A stretch of DNA of 64,000 bases from Klenkia marina. Its GTDB lineage: Bacteria > Actinomycetota > Actinomycetes > Mycobacteriales > Geodermatophilaceae. Below the pieces are notes generated by a model, which was given only the letters and a program-made list of their open reading frames with translations, made no database searches and was not told the origin of the DNA. Within the stretch, counting starts at the first letter, position 1. Each line of letters opens with the position of its first letter. The stretch covers positions 310,001 through 374,000 of the forward strand of contig NZ_FMUH01000004.1 of the NCBI RefSeq assembly GCF_900101025.1, written 5' to 3'. Shown piece after piece: positions 27,513-37,026 of this stretch. A program made the translations under genes and the position numbers.

Positions 27513-29900
27513 GTGGCCGATGCCGTCCCCGCGCCCGCCGTCCCCGCCCCGTCCCCGGCCGACCTCGCGGCGCTGTCCCGCCCCGAGCGGGTGACCGCGC
27601 TGGACACCTGGCTCACCGGCCTGCTGGACGCCGCCCTCGCCGCGGCCCCGCACCCGACCGGCCGACGCGGCCAGCCGGCCCCGCCGCCGGGCACCGGTGT
27701 CGCGCTGGTCGCCGTCGGCAGCCTGGGACGGCGTGAGCCGGCACCCCACGGCGACCTGGACCTCGTGCTGGTGCACGACGGGCGGGCCGGGATCGCCGAG
27801 CTGGCCAACGCGCTCTGGTACCCGATCTGGGACGCCGGGCACAAGCTGGACCACTCGGTGCGCACCGTCGCCGAGGCCGTGCAGGTGGCCGGCACCGACG
27901 TCAAGGCCGGGCTGGGCCTGCTCGACGTCCGGCACGTCGCCGGGGACGCCGAGCTGGCCACGGCCCTGCGCTCGGCCACGCTGGCGTCGTGGCGGCAGTC
28001 GGCCGGCCGGTTGCTGCCTGAGCTGCGCGACCTGCGCAGGGGCCGCAGCCGCACGGTGGGCGAGCTGGGCTTCCTGCTGGAGCCCGACCTGAAGGAGGCC
28101 TACGGCGGCCTGCGCGAGGGCCAGGTGCTGCGGGCGCTGTCGCTGGCCCAGCTGACCGACGCCGCGCCCGCCGACGCCGAGGACGCCTACCGCCTGCTGG
28201 TCGACGTCCGCGACGAGCTGCGCCGACGGGCCCGGCGCGGCACCGACGTCCTCGTGCGCCAGGAGCAGCCCGGCGTCGCGGCGGCCCTGGGCCTGCCCGA
28301 CGACGACGTCCTGCTGCGGCAGGTCAGCCTGGCCGGTCGCCGGCTGGCCTTCGTCGCCGACGAGACCTGGCGCCGGGTCGACGCCGCGCTGGTGCGCCGG
28401 CCCCGGGCCCGCTACCGCCGGGTGCGCCGCGAGCCGCTGGCCGAGGGGGTCGTGCGGCACGGCGACGAGGTGGTGCTGGCCCGCGACGCCCGCCCCGCCG
28501 CCGACCCCGGGCTGGTGCTGCGCGGTGCCGCCGCGGCCGCCCACGCAGACCTGCTGCTGTCCCCGTACACGCTGCGCGTGCTGAGCGCGCACTCCCCGGC
28601 GCTGCCCGAGCCGTGGCCGGCGGAGGTGCGCTGGTCGTTCCTGCGGCTGCTGGCCAGCGGGCGCAGCGCCGTCCCGGTGCTCGAGCAGCTGGACCAGGAG
28701 GGCCTGCTCACCCGCATGCTGCCCGAGTGGGACCGGGTGCGCTCGCTGCCCCAGCGCCACCCGTGGCACCGGTTCACCGTCGACCGGCACCTGGTCGAGG
28801 CGGCCGCTGCCGCGGCCGAGCTGACCCGCGACGTCGACCGACCCGACCTGCTGCTGGTCGGCGCGCTGCTGCACGACATCGGCAAGGGGTGGCCCGGCGA
28901 CCACTCCGAGGTGGGGGCAGTGGTCATCACCGAGATGGCGACCCGCATGGGCTTCACCGCCCCCGACGTCGCCGTGCTCGCGGCGATGGTGCGCCACCAC
29001 CTCGTGCTGCCCGACGTCGCCACCCACCGCGACCCCGACGACCCGGCCACCATCGACCGGGTGGTCGAGGCCATCGACGGGGACGCGGCCCTGCTGCACC
29101 TGCTGCACGCCCTGGCCCAGGCCGACGGCGCGGCCACCTCCACCGCGGCCTGGTCGCCGTGGAAGGCGCACCTGGTCGCGGCCCTGGTCGGCCGGGTCGC
29201 GGCCCGGCTGGGCTCGAGCGTCGAGCCGGAGCCGGTGCTGGCCCCCGGCGACGCCCAGGTCGTGGCCCCGCCCCCGGAGATCCCCGGGCCCAGCCGCCCG
29301 GTCACCGTGGGCGTCGAGGACGTCGTCGACGGCCAGCAGGTGACCATCGGCGCGCCCGACCGACCCGGGCTGTTCAGCCTGTGCGCCGGCGTGCTGGCGC
29401 TCAACCAGCTCGACGTGCGGGCGGCCCGGGTGACCGTGGAGAACGGCTACGCCACCTCGGTGTTCGCCGTCCGGCCCCGGTTCGGGCGGGCGCCGGTGCC
29501 CGAGATCCTGGCCGACGGCGTGCGCGCGGCGCTCGAGGGCACGCTGCCCCTGGCCGAGCGGCTGGCCCAGCGCGAGCGGGACTACAGCCAGGACACCACG
29601 CGCGGCGCCCCGCCCCGGGTGGCCTGGTTCGACGCCGAGGCCACCGGGGCGGCGAACACCCTGGTCGAGGTGCGGGCCACCGACCGGGCCGGGCTGCTGC
29701 ACCGGCTCACCGCGGCGCTGGCGGGGGAGGGCCTGGACGTGCGGGGGGCCACCGTCGAGACGCTGGGGGCCGACGCCGTCGACGCGTTCTACCTCGCCGA
29801 CCCGTCGGGCACCCCGGTGGACGCCGGGCAGCGCGAGCGGGTCGAGCGGGCGCTGCTGCTGGCCGCGGCGGGGACGGCACCCGACCCGGCTCGGCACTGA
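27513..29900 (+). CDS. glnD: [Protein-PII] nucleotidyltransferase/deadenylylase GlnD
   Basis: Bifunctional enzyme that modifies and demodifies P-II according to glutamine. The 795-residue protein has the nucleotidyltransferase motif GSLGRREPAPHGDLDL near residue 69, a GlnD linker to about 430, an HD hydrolase domain with HDIGKGWPGDHSEVGA near 454, and two C-terminal ACT domains starting near 608 (TIGAPDRPGLFSL) and 715 (VEVRATDRAGLLHRL) that bind glutamine. Start GTG 27513 follows AGAGG. In actinobacteria it is expected to adenylylate rather than uridylylate GlnK. Confidence 0.96.
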   Translation: MADAVPAPAVPAPSPADLAALSRPERVTALDTWLTGLLDAALAAAPHPTGRRGQPAPPPGTGVALVAVGSLGRREPAPHGDLDLVLVHDGRAGIAELANALWYPIWDAGHKLDHSVRTVAEAVQVAGTDVKAGLGLLDVRHVAGDAELATALRSATLASWRQSAGRLLPELRDLRRGRSRTVGELGFLLEPDLKEAYGGLREGQVLRALSLAQLTDAAPADAEDAYRLLVDVRDELRRRARRGTDVLVRQEQPGVAAALGLPDDDVLLRQVSLAGRRLAFVADETWRRVDAALVRRPRARYRRVRREPLAEGVVRHGDEVVLARDARPAADPGLVLRGAAAAAHADLLLSPYTLRVLSAHSPALPEPWPAEVRWSFLRLLASGRSAVPVLEQLDQEGLLTRMLPEWDRVRSLPQRHPWHRFTVDRHLVEAAAAAAELTRDVDRPDLLLVGALLHDIGKGWPGDHSEVGAVVITEMATRMGFTAPDVAVLAAMVRHHLVLPDVATHRDPDDPATIDRVVEAIDGDAALLHLLHALAQADGAATSTAAWSPWKAHLVAALVGRVAARLGSSVEPEPVLAPGDAQVVAPPPEIPGPSRPVTVGVEDVVDGQQVTIGAPDRPGLFSLCAGVLALNQLDVRAARVTVENGYATSVFAVRPRFGRAPVPEILADGVRAALEGTLPLAERLAQRERDYSQDTTRGAPPRVAWFDAEATGAANTLVEVRATDRAGLLHRLTAALAGEGLDVRGATVETLGADAVDAFYLADPSGTPVDAGQRERVERALLLAAAGTAPDPARH

Positions 29901-29907
29901 GCACGGA

Positions 29908-29913
29908 TACCCT
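29908..29913 (+). promoter_or_regulatory. Candidate -10 for ffh
   Basis: TACCCT lies 37 bases before the ffh GTG and just after the glnD stop codon, giving ffh a possible promoter of its own. Confidence 0.35.
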
Positions 29914-29950
29914 GGGGAGCCCGCTGGTCCACCGCTGCTAGGGACGTGTT

Positions 29951-31471
29951 GTGTTCGAGACCCTCTCCGACCGGCTCGACAAGGTCTTCACGGGGCTGCG
30001 CGGCAAGGGCCGGCTCTCCGAGGCCGACATCGACGCCACCGCCCGCGAGATCCGCATCGCGCTGCTGGAGGCCGACGTCGCGCTGCCGGTCGTGCGCGAG
30101 TTCATCGGTGCGGTCAAGGAGCGTGCCCGCGGGGCCGAGGTCAGCCAGGCGCTGAACCCGGCCCAGCAGATCATCAAGATCGTCAACGAGGAGCTCGTCG
30201 GCGTCCTCGGCGGTGAGACCCGGCGCATCCGGTTCGCCAAGACCTCGCCGACGGTCATCATGCTCGCCGGTCTGCAGGGCGCCGGGAAGACGACGCTGGC
30301 CGGCAAGCTGGGCCGCTGGCTCAAGGGCCAGGGGCACACCCCGCTGCTGGTGGCCTGCGACCTGCAGCGCCCCAACGCGGTCAACCAGCTCTCGATCGTC
30401 GCCGGGCAGGCCGGGGTCGACGTCTACGCGCCGCAGCCGGGCAACGGTGTCGGCGACCCGATCCAGGTCGCCCGCGAGTCGATCGAGCACGCCCGCCGCA
30501 CCATGCACGACGTCGTCGTCGTCGACACCGCCGGACGGCTGGGCATCGACGCCGAGCTGATGGCCCAGGCCGCGGGGATCCGCGACGCCGTCCAGCCCGA
30601 CGAGACCCTGTTCGTCGTCGACGCGATGATCGGCCAGGACGCCGTCACCACCGCGATCGCGTTCTCCGAGGGCGTCGGCTTCTCCGGCGTCGTGCTCACC
30701 AAGCTCGACGGCGACGCCCGCGGTGGCGCCGCGCTGTCGGTCCGCGGGGTGACCGGGCAGCCGATCATGTTCGCCTCGACCGGCGAGAAGCTCACCGACT
30801 TCGACGTCTTCCACCCCGAGCGCATGGCCTCGCGCATCCTCGGCATGGGCGACGTCCTCACCCTCATCGAGCAGGCCGAGCAGGCCTTCGACGCCGACCA
30901 GGCCGAGAAGATGGCCGGCAAGCTGGCCAGCCGCGACGGCTTCACCCTCGAGGACTTCCTCGAGCAGATGATGGCGATCCGCAAGATGGGGCCGATCGCG
31001 AACCTGCTCGGCATGCTGCCCGGGGCCGGGCAGATGAAGGAGCAGCTGAAGAACATCGACGACCGCGACCTCGACCGCACCGCGGCGATCATCCGGTCGA
31101 TGACCCCCACCGAGCGGGTCAACACCAAGATCATCAACTCGTCGCGCAAGGTGCGCATCGCCAACGGTTCCGGGGTCACGGTCACCGAGGTCAACGCGCT
31201 GCTCGACCGGTTCGTCCAGGCGCAGAAGATGATGGGCCAGATGGCGGGCTCGATGGGCATGCCCGGCATGGGCCCGATGTCGAAGAAGGCCCGCGGTCGC
31301 CAGCAGCAAGCGGTGGCCCGCAAGGGCAAGAAGGGCGGCAAGAAGGCCCCCGCGCGCCGGCAGATCGGCGCGGGACCCGCCATGCCCCCGGGCGGGATCC
31401 CGGGGCTGCCGCCCGGACAGGCGATGCCCGACCTCTCCAAGCTCGACTTCAGCCAGTTCAAGGACCGCTGA
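29951..31471 (+). CDS. ffh: Signal recognition particle protein Ffh
   Basis: GTPase that binds SRP RNA and signal sequences and docks on FtsY. The 506-residue protein has the N domain (FETLSDRLDKVFTGLRGKG), G domain with GLQGAGKTTLAGKLG near residue 108, CDLQRPNAVNQL near 136, DTAGRLGIDAELM near 192 and TKLDGDARGG near 250, then the Met-rich M domain from about 330 with the C-terminal KMMGQMAGSMGMPGMGPM. A basic Gly/Lys tail follows. Start GTG 29951. Confidence 0.98.
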   Translation: MFETLSDRLDKVFTGLRGKGRLSEADIDATAREIRIALLEADVALPVVREFIGAVKERARGAEVSQALNPAQQIIKIVNEELVGVLGGETRRIRFAKTSPTVIMLAGLQGAGKTTLAGKLGRWLKGQGHTPLLVACDLQRPNAVNQLSIVAGQAGVDVYAPQPGNGVGDPIQVARESIEHARRTMHDVVVVDTAGRLGIDAELMAQAAGIRDAVQPDETLFVVDAMIGQDAVTTAIAFSEGVGFSGVVLTKLDGDARGGAALSVRGVTGQPIMFASTGEKLTDFDVFHPERMASRILGMGDVLTLIEQAEQAFDADQAEKMAGKLASRDGFTLEDFLEQMMAIRKMGPIANLLGMLPGAGQMKEQLKNIDDRDLDRTAAIIRSMTPTERVNTKIINSSRKVRIANGSGVTVTEVNALLDRFVQAQKMMGQMAGSMGMPGMGPMSKKARGRQQQAVARKGKKGGKKAPARRQIGAGPAMPPGGIPGLPPGQAMPDLSKLDFSQFKDR

Positions 31472-31474
31472 GCC

Positions 31475-32554
31475 GTGCACCTGTCGGGGGTGCTGCTGCC
31501 CGACGGTGAGCAGCGGGACCTCTGGGTCCGCGACGGGCGGATCACCTTCGAGCCGGTCCCACGGGCCGAGACCGTCTCCCGGGGCGGGTTCGTGCTGCCC
31601 GGGCTGGTCGATGCGCACTGCCACGTGGGCATCGCCCGGGGCGGCGGCCACGTGGCCGACCTCGCCGACGCCCGCGAGCAGGCGCTGGTCGAGCGCGACG
31701 CCGGGGTGCTGCTGCTGCGCGACTGCGGTTCGCCGGTGGACACCCGTGCCCTGGACGACGACCCCGACCTGCCGCGGATCCTGCGCGCCGGCCGGCACGT
31801 CGCCCGCGAACGGCGCTACATCCCCGGGCTGGCCGTCGAGGTCGAACCGACGTCGCTGGCCGACGAGGTGCGCACCCAGGCCCGGCGCGGGGACGGCTGG
31901 GTGAAGCTCGTGGGCGACTGGATCGACCGCGGCGCCGGCGACCTGGGCCCGCTGTGGCCCGACGACGCCCTGGCCGACGCGATCGCCGCCGCGCACGCCG
32001 AGGGCGCCCGGGTCACCGCGCACACCTTCGGCACCGACGCGCTGCCCGGGCTGATCCGGGCGGGCATCGACTGCATCGAGCACGGCACCGGGCTCACCGA
32101 GGAGCTGCTCGGCGAGATGGCGGCGCGCGGCACGGCCGTCGTCCCCACCCTGGTGAACGTGGAGAACTTCCCGGGGTTCGCCGAGGCGGGGGAGAAGAAG
32201 TTCCCGGCCTACGCCTCGACGATGCGGCGGCTGTACGCCTCGTCGGGCGCGGTGGTGCGGGCTGCCTTCGAGGCCGGGGTGCCGGTGTTCGCGGGCACCG
32301 ACGCCGGGGGCGGGATCGACCACGGCACGATCGCCGAGGAGATCCGGGCGCTGCACGCCGCCGGTCTGCCCCGGGAGGCCGCGCTGGCGGCCGGCTCGTG
32401 GGCGGCGCGCACGTGGCTGGGCCTGCCCGGCCTGGTGGAGGGCGCCCCCGCCGACCTGGTGGTCTACGACCGCGACCCGCGCGCCGACCTCGACGCCCTG
32501 GCCGCGCCGTCCCTCACCCTCCTGCGCGGCCGGGTGGTCACGCCGTCCCGGTGA
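31475..32554 (+). CDS. Metal-dependent amidohydrolase
   Basis: A 359-residue enzyme of the amidohydrolase superfamily. The metal motif LPGLVDAHCHVGIAR lies near residue 44, followed by the metal-bridging-region segment DGWVKLVGDWID near 137, HTFGTDALPG near 184, CIEHGTGL near 203 and the catalytic Asp in FAGTDAGGGI near 271. The C-terminus returns to the small beta domain (DLVVYDRDPRADLDAL). Substrate unknown. It follows ffh by three bases, as does Rv2915c in mycobacteria, so an operon is likely. Confidence 0.92.
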   Translation: MHLSGVLLPDGEQRDLWVRDGRITFEPVPRAETVSRGGFVLPGLVDAHCHVGIARGGGHVADLADAREQALVERDAGVLLLRDCGSPVDTRALDDDPDLPRILRAGRHVARERRYIPGLAVEVEPTSLADEVRTQARRGDGWVKLVGDWIDRGAGDLGPLWPDDALADAIAAAHAEGARVTAHTFGTDALPGLIRAGIDCIEHGTGLTEELLGEMAARGTAVVPTLVNVENFPGFAEAGEKKFPAYASTMRRLYASSGAVVRAAFEAGVPVFAGTDAGGGIDHGTIAEEIRALHAAGLPREAALAAGSWAARTWLGLPGLVEGAPADLVVYDRDPRADLDALAAPSLTLLRGRVVTPSR

Positions 32555-33044
32555 TGCCCCGCGCCGTCGGCGCCAGGTCCAGCTTGAAGCCCACGTGGCT
32601 GCGGGCGAAGCCCAGGCGCTCGTAGAAGGCGTGCGCCGCGGGGCGCTGGGCGTCGCTGGTCAGCTGCACCAGCGCGCAGCCGCGGTCCCGGGCCTCGTCG
32701 ACCGCCCAGCGCACCAGTGCCGACCCCAGACCCGCGGAGCGGTGGTCGCGGTGCACGCGCACCGCCTCCAGCTGGGCTCTTCGCGCTCCCTGCCCAGCCA
32801 GGGACGGCAGCACGCTCAGCTGCAGCGTGCCCACGACGGCGCCGGTGTGCTCCACGACGACCAGCAGGTGCGCCGGGTCGGCGTCGACCTCGGCGAAGGC
32901 CCGTCGGTAGGGCGCGAGGTCGTCCGGGTCCTCGCGGGTTCGGCCCATGGGGTCGTCGGCGAGCAGGGCCACGAGCGCGGGGAGGTCGTCGGCGACGGCC
33001 CGACGCACCAGGGTCGTCGGGGTGAGGGGGCGGGGGAGGTCCAT
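32538..33044 (-). CDS. GNAT family N-acetyltransferase
   Basis: A 168-residue acetyltransferase. Motif A is [20 protein letters not shown] near residue 90 (the acetyl-CoA-binding R/H-x-x-G-x-G), with [22 protein letters not shown] as motif B. ATG 33044 is the only sensible start. The gene is convergent with and overlaps the amidohydrolase by 17 bases, and it is divergent from proS. Substrate unknown. Confidence 0.9.
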   Translation of the reverse strand: MDLPRPLTPTTLVRRAVADDLPALVALLADDPMGRTREDPDDLAPYRRAFAEVDADPAHLLVVVEHTGAVVGTLQLSVLPSLAGQGARRAQLEAVRVHRDHRSAGLGSALVRWAVDEARDRGCALVQLTSDAQRPAAHAFYERLGFARSHVGFKLDLAPTARGITGTA

Positions 33045-33112
33045 CCCGTGATGGTGCGCCCGGGGGGAAACCGGTGGCGGGGGCCGGCACCGGGGCTGGG
33101 AGGATGCAGCAC

Positions 33113-34861
33113 GTGCTCCTGACGATGTCGACCCTGTTCGTGCGCACCCTCCGGGACGACCCGGCGGACGCCGAGGTCCCCAGCCACCGCCTGCTCGCCC
33201 GCGGTGGGTACATCCGCCGCGCCGCGCCGGGCGGGTTCACCTGGCTGCCGTTGGGGTGGCGGGTGCTGCGCAACGTCGAGCGCATCGTCCGCGAGGAGAT
33301 GGACGCGATGGGTGCCCAGGAGGTGCACTTCCCGGCGCTGCTGCCCCGCGAGCCCTACGAGGCGACCGGTCGCTGGACCGAGTACGGCGACAACGTGTTC
33401 CGCCTCCAGGACCGCAAGGGCGCCGACTTCCTGCTCGGCCCCACCCACGAGGAGATGTTCACGCTCCTGGTGAAGGACCTCTACGGCTCCTACAAGGACC
33501 TCCCCGTCTCGCTGTACCAGATCCAGACCAAGTACCGGGACGAGGCGCGGCCCCGCGCCGGTCTGTTCCGCACCCGCGAGTTCGTGATGAAGGACAGCTA
33601 CTCCTTCGACGTCGACGACGCGGGCCTCGACCGCTCCTACGCCGCGCACCGCGAGGCCTACACCCGGGTGTTCGACCGGCTGGGTCTGGAGTACGTCATC
33701 GTCTCGGCCACCTCCGGGGCCATGGGCGGATCGCGCTCGGAGGAGTTCCTCACCCCCACCGCGATCGGCGAGGACACCTTCGTGCGCTCCGCCGGTGGCT
33801 ACGCGGCCAACGTCGAGGCGGTCACCACCGTCGTCCCCGCGTCGATCCCGCTCGAGGGGCTGCCGGCCGCGCACGTCGAGGACACCCCCGACACCCCGAC
33901 CATCGACACGCTCGTCGCCGTGGCCGCCGAGCTGTTCCCCGACGCCGGGTACACCGCCGCGCACACGCTGAAGAACGTCGTCGTCCAGCTGCGGCACCCC
34001 GACGGCACCGCCGAGCCGGTCGTGATCGGCCTGCCCGGCGACCGCGAGGTCGACACCAAGCGGCTCGAGGCCCAGGTCGCACCGGCCGAGGTCGAGCCCT
34101 TCACCGACTTCGCCGCGCACCCCGCGCTGATCAAGGGCTACATCGGGCCGCAGGTGCTGGGGGAGGAGTCGGCCTCGGGCATCCGCTACCTGGTCGACCC
34201 CCGCGTCGTGCCCGGCACCCGCTGGATCACCGGCGCGAACGAGCCCGGCAAGCACGTCTTCGACCTCACCGCCGGCCGCGACTTCACCTGGGACGGCACC
34301 ATCGAGGCCGCCGAGGTGCGCGCCGGCGACCCCGCGCCCGACGGCTCGGGCCCGCTGGAGCTGGCCCGCGGGGTCGAGATGGGCCACGTCTTCGCGCTGG
34401 GCCGCAAGTACGCCGAGGCGCTGGACCTCAAGGTGCTCGACGAGAACGGCAAGCTGGTCACGGTGACCATGGGTTCCTACGGCATCGGGGTCTCCCGCGC
34501 CGTGGCCGCGATCGCCGAGTCCACCCACGACGAGCTCGGCCTGGTGTGGCCGCGCGCCGTCGCCCCCGCCGACGTCCACCTGGTGGCCACCGGCAAGGAC
34601 GCCGCGGTCTTCGAGGCCGCGCGGTCGCTGGCCGACGAGCTGGTCGCCGCCGGGCTCACCGTGCTCTACGACGACCGGCCCAAGGTCAGCCCCGGCGTGA
34701 AGTTCAAGGACGCCGAGCTGCTCGGGATGCCGACCATCGTCACCGTCGGGCGCGGGCTGGCCGAGGGCGTGCTCGAGCTGCGCGACCGGGCCACCGGCGA
34801 GCGCCGGGACATCCCGGTCGAGGGCGCGGCCGCGGCGGTCCTCGCCGAGGTCCGCGGCTGA
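33113..34861 (+). CDS. proS: Prolyl-tRNA synthetase (bacterial type)
   Basis: Class II synthetase charging tRNA-Pro. The 582-residue protein has TLREDPADAE-like N-terminus ([17 protein letters not shown]), motif 1 region [15 protein letters not shown] near 40, motif 2 [23 protein letters not shown] split around residue 140-160, the INS editing domain from about 220 to 400, motif 3 [13 protein letters not shown] near 455, and an anticodon-binding domain at the end. GTG 33113 is favoured because GGGAGG (33098-33103) lies nine bases upstream; the ATGs at 33104 and 33125 are alternatives. Confidence 0.97.
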   Translation: MLLTMSTLFVRTLRDDPADAEVPSHRLLARGGYIRRAAPGGFTWLPLGWRVLRNVERIVREEMDAMGAQEVHFPALLPREPYEATGRWTEYGDNVFRLQDRKGADFLLGPTHEEMFTLLVKDLYGSYKDLPVSLYQIQTKYRDEARPRAGLFRTREFVMKDSYSFDVDDAGLDRSYAAHREAYTRVFDRLGLEYVIVSATSGAMGGSRSEEFLTPTAIGEDTFVRSAGGYAANVEAVTTVVPASIPLEGLPAAHVEDTPDTPTIDTLVAVAAELFPDAGYTAAHTLKNVVVQLRHPDGTAEPVVIGLPGDREVDTKRLEAQVAPAEVEPFTDFAAHPALIKGYIGPQVLGEESASGIRYLVDPRVVPGTRWITGANEPGKHVFDLTAGRDFTWDGTIEAAEVRAGDPAPDGSGPLELARGVEMGHVFALGRKYAEALDLKVLDENGKLVTVTMGSYGIGVSRAVAAIAESTHDELGLVWPRAVAPADVHLVATGKDAAVFEAARSLADELVAAGLTVLYDDRPKVSPGVKFKDAELLGMPTIVTVGRGLAEGVLELRDRATGERRDIPVEGAAAAVLAEVRG

Positions 34862-34894
34862 CACCTCGGCACCGATCAGCTGGGTTCAGCTGAC

Positions 34895-34932
34895 GCCGTC
34901 CTGGCTCACCGACCCCGATGAGCCAGGACGGC
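34895..34932 (+). terminator. Perfect hairpin downstream of proS
   Basis: A perfect 14-bp stem, arms 34895-34908 and 34919-34932, with a 10-base loop, 33 bases after the proS stop. There is no following T-run, so it is probably an actinobacterial-type terminator. A smaller hairpin (ACCGGC-ctc-GCCGGT) follows at 34958-34972. Confidence 0.65.
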
Positions 34933-35047
34933 CTTCATCGAGCTGGTCGATACCCCTACCGGCCTCGCCGGTGACCACGTTCTGTCATACCCCCGACCTA
35001 CCTTCGGGGCGTCCGCGTGGCGGCTCGAGGGGAGGGGGTGATGTGCC

Positions 35048-35164
35048 ATGTCGAAGCCCCCTCAGGTGCCCAAGAAGGGCGGCGGGACGCAGGAGCGTGA
35101 CCGGAACAAGGACGGCCGGTGGCGCGAGAAGCGCGACGACGCCGGCAAAAAGCGCGGGTCGTAG
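35048..35164 (+). CDS. Putative small basic protein (38 residues)
   Basis: This is the only plausible gene in the 355-base gap between proS and the VOC gene. ATG 35048 follows GGAGGGGG (35031-35038) by nine bases. The product begins MSKPPQVPKKGGGTQERDR and ends DDAGKKRGS, very rich in Lys/Arg/Asp/Gly and with a single Trp, so it is probably disordered. I recognise no family. The strong ribosome-binding site and the AAAAAG lysine codon in a GC-rich setting support translation, but at this length chance cannot be excluded. Confidence 0.5.
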   Translation: MSKPPQVPKKGGGTQERDRNKDGRWREKRDDAGKKRGS

Positions 35165-35216
35165 CGGCGGCACCGAGTGGCGGATGAGGGCTCGTCGACC
35201 GGGCGGGGAGAAACCC

Positions 35217-35612
35217 TCAGGCGCCACTCGGTGACCGCTCGACCAGCTCGACCTCGTAGCCGTCGGCGTCCTCGAGGTAGGCGGCCCGGTGCTCCGGGCC
35301 ACCGGCGAACGGGTGCCGGTCGGGGAACAGCAGCCGCCACCCGTGCGCCGGGGCCGCCTCGACCAGCTCGCCGAGCCGGCCGGCGGCGACGTGGAACGCC
35401 AGGTGGTTCAGGCCCGGAAGGCGACGCTCGTGCTCGGTGCCCGCCAGGTCGGGGGACTTCTCCACCACCACGTAGACGTCCCCGTGCCGCCACGAGCGGC
35501 CACCGGGCCAGGACTGGAAGGGCTCCGCGCCCAGGGCGGTGAGCAGCCACCCCCACGAGCGCTCGGCGCGGGTGAGGTCGGGCACCCACAGCTCGACGTG
35601 GTGGAGCAGCAT
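35217..35612 (-). CDS. VOC (glyoxalase/bleomycin-resistance) superfamily protein
   Basis: A 131-residue protein of paired beta-alpha-beta-beta-beta units. [10 protein letters not shown] near residue 4, [12 protein letters not shown] near 67 and the final [11 protein letters not shown] near 117 supply the two His and the Glu that usually bind a metal. The substrate is unknown; glyoxalase, thiol transferase and dioxygenase activities all occur in the superfamily. ATG 35612 follows AGGAGG on the minus strand. It is divergent from rpsP. Confidence 0.9.
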   Translation of the reverse strand: MLLHHVELWVPDLTRAERSWGWLLTALGAEPFQSWPGGRSWRHGDVYVVVEKSPDLAGTEHERRLPGLNHLAFHVAAGRLGELVEAAPAHGWRLLFPDRHPFAGGPEHRAAYLEDADGYEVELVERSPSGA

Positions 35613-35776
35613 CCGGCGTCCTCCTGACGTCTGGCATGATGAGCGGTCGAACACGCGCTGCCGGCGGCCCTCTCACCGTCGCGGACCGTGTCCAGCCGCT
35701 CCGCCCCCGGACGCAACCCCACACGTCCGCCGGGGCGCAGCACCCCGAGAACTCGTACGAGGAGTACACCACCCAC

Positions 35777-36250
35777 GTGGCCACCAAGATCAAGCTCATG
35801 CGTCTCGGCAAGATGCGCGCGCCGTACTACCGCATCGTCGTCGCCGACGCCCGCACCAAGCGCGACGGCCGGTCGATCGAGACCATCGGCAAGTACCACC
35901 CGAAGGAGGACCCCTCCTTCATCGAGGTCGACGCCGAGCGCGCCGCCTACTGGCTCGGTGTCGGCGCCCAGCCGACCGAGGCCGTGGCCGCCATCCTGCG
36001 GGTGACCGGTGACTGGCAGAAGTTCAAGGGCGAGCCGGCCCCGGCCCCCATGAAGGTCGCGGCCCCCAAGCCCGACAAGAAGGCCGCCTACGAGGAGGCC
36101 GCCCGCGCCGCCGCCGACGAGCCGGCCGCCGGTGCCACCACCCCGAAGAAGAAGGCTGCGGTCAAGGCCGACGCCACCCCCGAGGCCGAGGCCAAGCTGG
36201 CCGAGGACGCCCCTGCCGACGGCTCCGCCGGCAAGACGGCTGCTGAGTAA
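35777..36250 (+). CDS. rpsP: 30S ribosomal protein S16
   Basis: A 157-residue small-subunit protein. The conserved core is at the start ([26 protein letters not shown], listed here in parts: [10 protein letters not shown] and [12 protein letters not shown]) with the usual [12 protein letters not shown]. Actinobacterial S16 carries an extra C-terminal tail, here about 70 residues rich in Ala/Lys/Glu/Pro. GTG 35777 follows GAGGAG by 12 bases. It starts the rpsP-khpA-rimM-trmD cluster. Confidence 0.97.
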   Translation: MATKIKLMRLGKMRAPYYRIVVADARTKRDGRSIETIGKYHPKEDPSFIEVDAERAAYWLGVGAQPTEAVAAILRVTGDWQKFKGEPAPAPMKVAAPKPDKKAAYEEAARAAADEPAAGATTPKKKAAVKADATPEAEAKLAEDAPADGSAGKTAAE

Positions 36251-36253
36251 GCA

Positions 36254-36490
36254 GTGCTCGAAGAGGCGCTGGAGCACCTGGTCAAGGGCATCGTCGACAA
36301 CCCCGACGACGTCGCGGTCGACCTGGTCGAGGGCCGTCGGGGCAAGACCCTCGAGGTGCGCGTGCACCCCGAGGACCTCGGCAAGGTCATCGGTCGGGGC
36401 GGCCGCACCGCCAAGGCGCTGCGCCAGGTCATGACCGGTGTCGGCGGACGAGGCCTGCGGGTCGACGTCGTCGACACCGACGGGCGCTGA
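36254..36490 (+). CDS. khpA: KH domain RNA-binding protein KhpA
   Basis: A 78-residue single KH domain. The RNA-contact loop VIGRGGRTAKALRQVM (GxxG type) lies near residue 45. In other bacteria KhpA pairs with the Jag/KhpB protein and influences cell length and RNA metabolism; no khpB is in this window. GTG 36254 follows rpsP by three bases, the fixed arrangement in actinobacteria. Confidence 0.95.
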   Translation: MLEEALEHLVKGIVDNPDDVAVDLVEGRRGKTLEVRVHPEDLGKVIGRGGRTAKALRQVMTGVGGRGLRVDVVDTDGR

Positions 36491-36528
36491 GCACCACCCC
36501 GCGCCCGCAGGGCACCCCTCCCGACACC

Positions 36529-37026
36529 GTGGTGGTCGGCCGCATCGGCCGACCCCACGGTGTTCGTGGTGAGGTGACCGTCGAGGTGCGCACCGACGAT
36601 CCCGACCGCCGGTTCACCCCCGGAGCGGTGCTGGCCACCGAGCCGGCCGAGCGCGGGCCGTTGACCGTCGAGTCGGTCAAGTGGCACTCGGGCACCCTCC
36701 TGCTCCGCATCGAGGGCGTCGCCGACCGGCAGTCCGCCGACGAGCTCCGCAACACGATGCTCGTGGTCGAGGTCGCCGACCTCCCCGAGCTCGACGACGA
36801 CTCCTTCTACGACCACCAGCTCGTGGGGCTGGAGGTCCGGCTCGCCGACGGCGCCGTCGTGGGCACCGTCTCGGGCGTCCGGCACGACGCCGCCGAGCTG
36901 CTGGTGGTCCGCCGTCCGGGCACCCACGACCTGCTGGTGCCGTTCGTGACCGCGATCGTGCCCACCGTCGACGTCGCCGCCGGGCACCTCGTCATCACCC
37001 CGCCCGAGGGGCTGCTCGAGCTGTGA
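36529..37026 (+). CDS. rimM: Ribosome maturation factor RimM
   Basis: A 165-residue 30S assembly factor that binds S19 and helps mature the head. VVVGRIGRPHGVRGEVTVE opens the N-terminal domain; LPELDDDSFYDHQLVGLEV and the PRC-barrel segment ELLVVRRPGTHDLLVPFV form the C-terminal one. The only usable starts are the GTG pair at 36529 and 36532. It overlaps trmD by four bases. Confidence 0.96.
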   Translation: MVVGRIGRPHGVRGEVTVEVRTDDPDRRFTPGAVLATEPAERGPLTVESVKWHSGTLLLRIEGVADRQSADELRNTMLVVEVADLPELDDDSFYDHQLVGLEVRLADGAVVGTVSGVRHDAAELLVVRRPGTHDLLVPFVTAIVPTVDVAAGHLVITPPEGLLEL

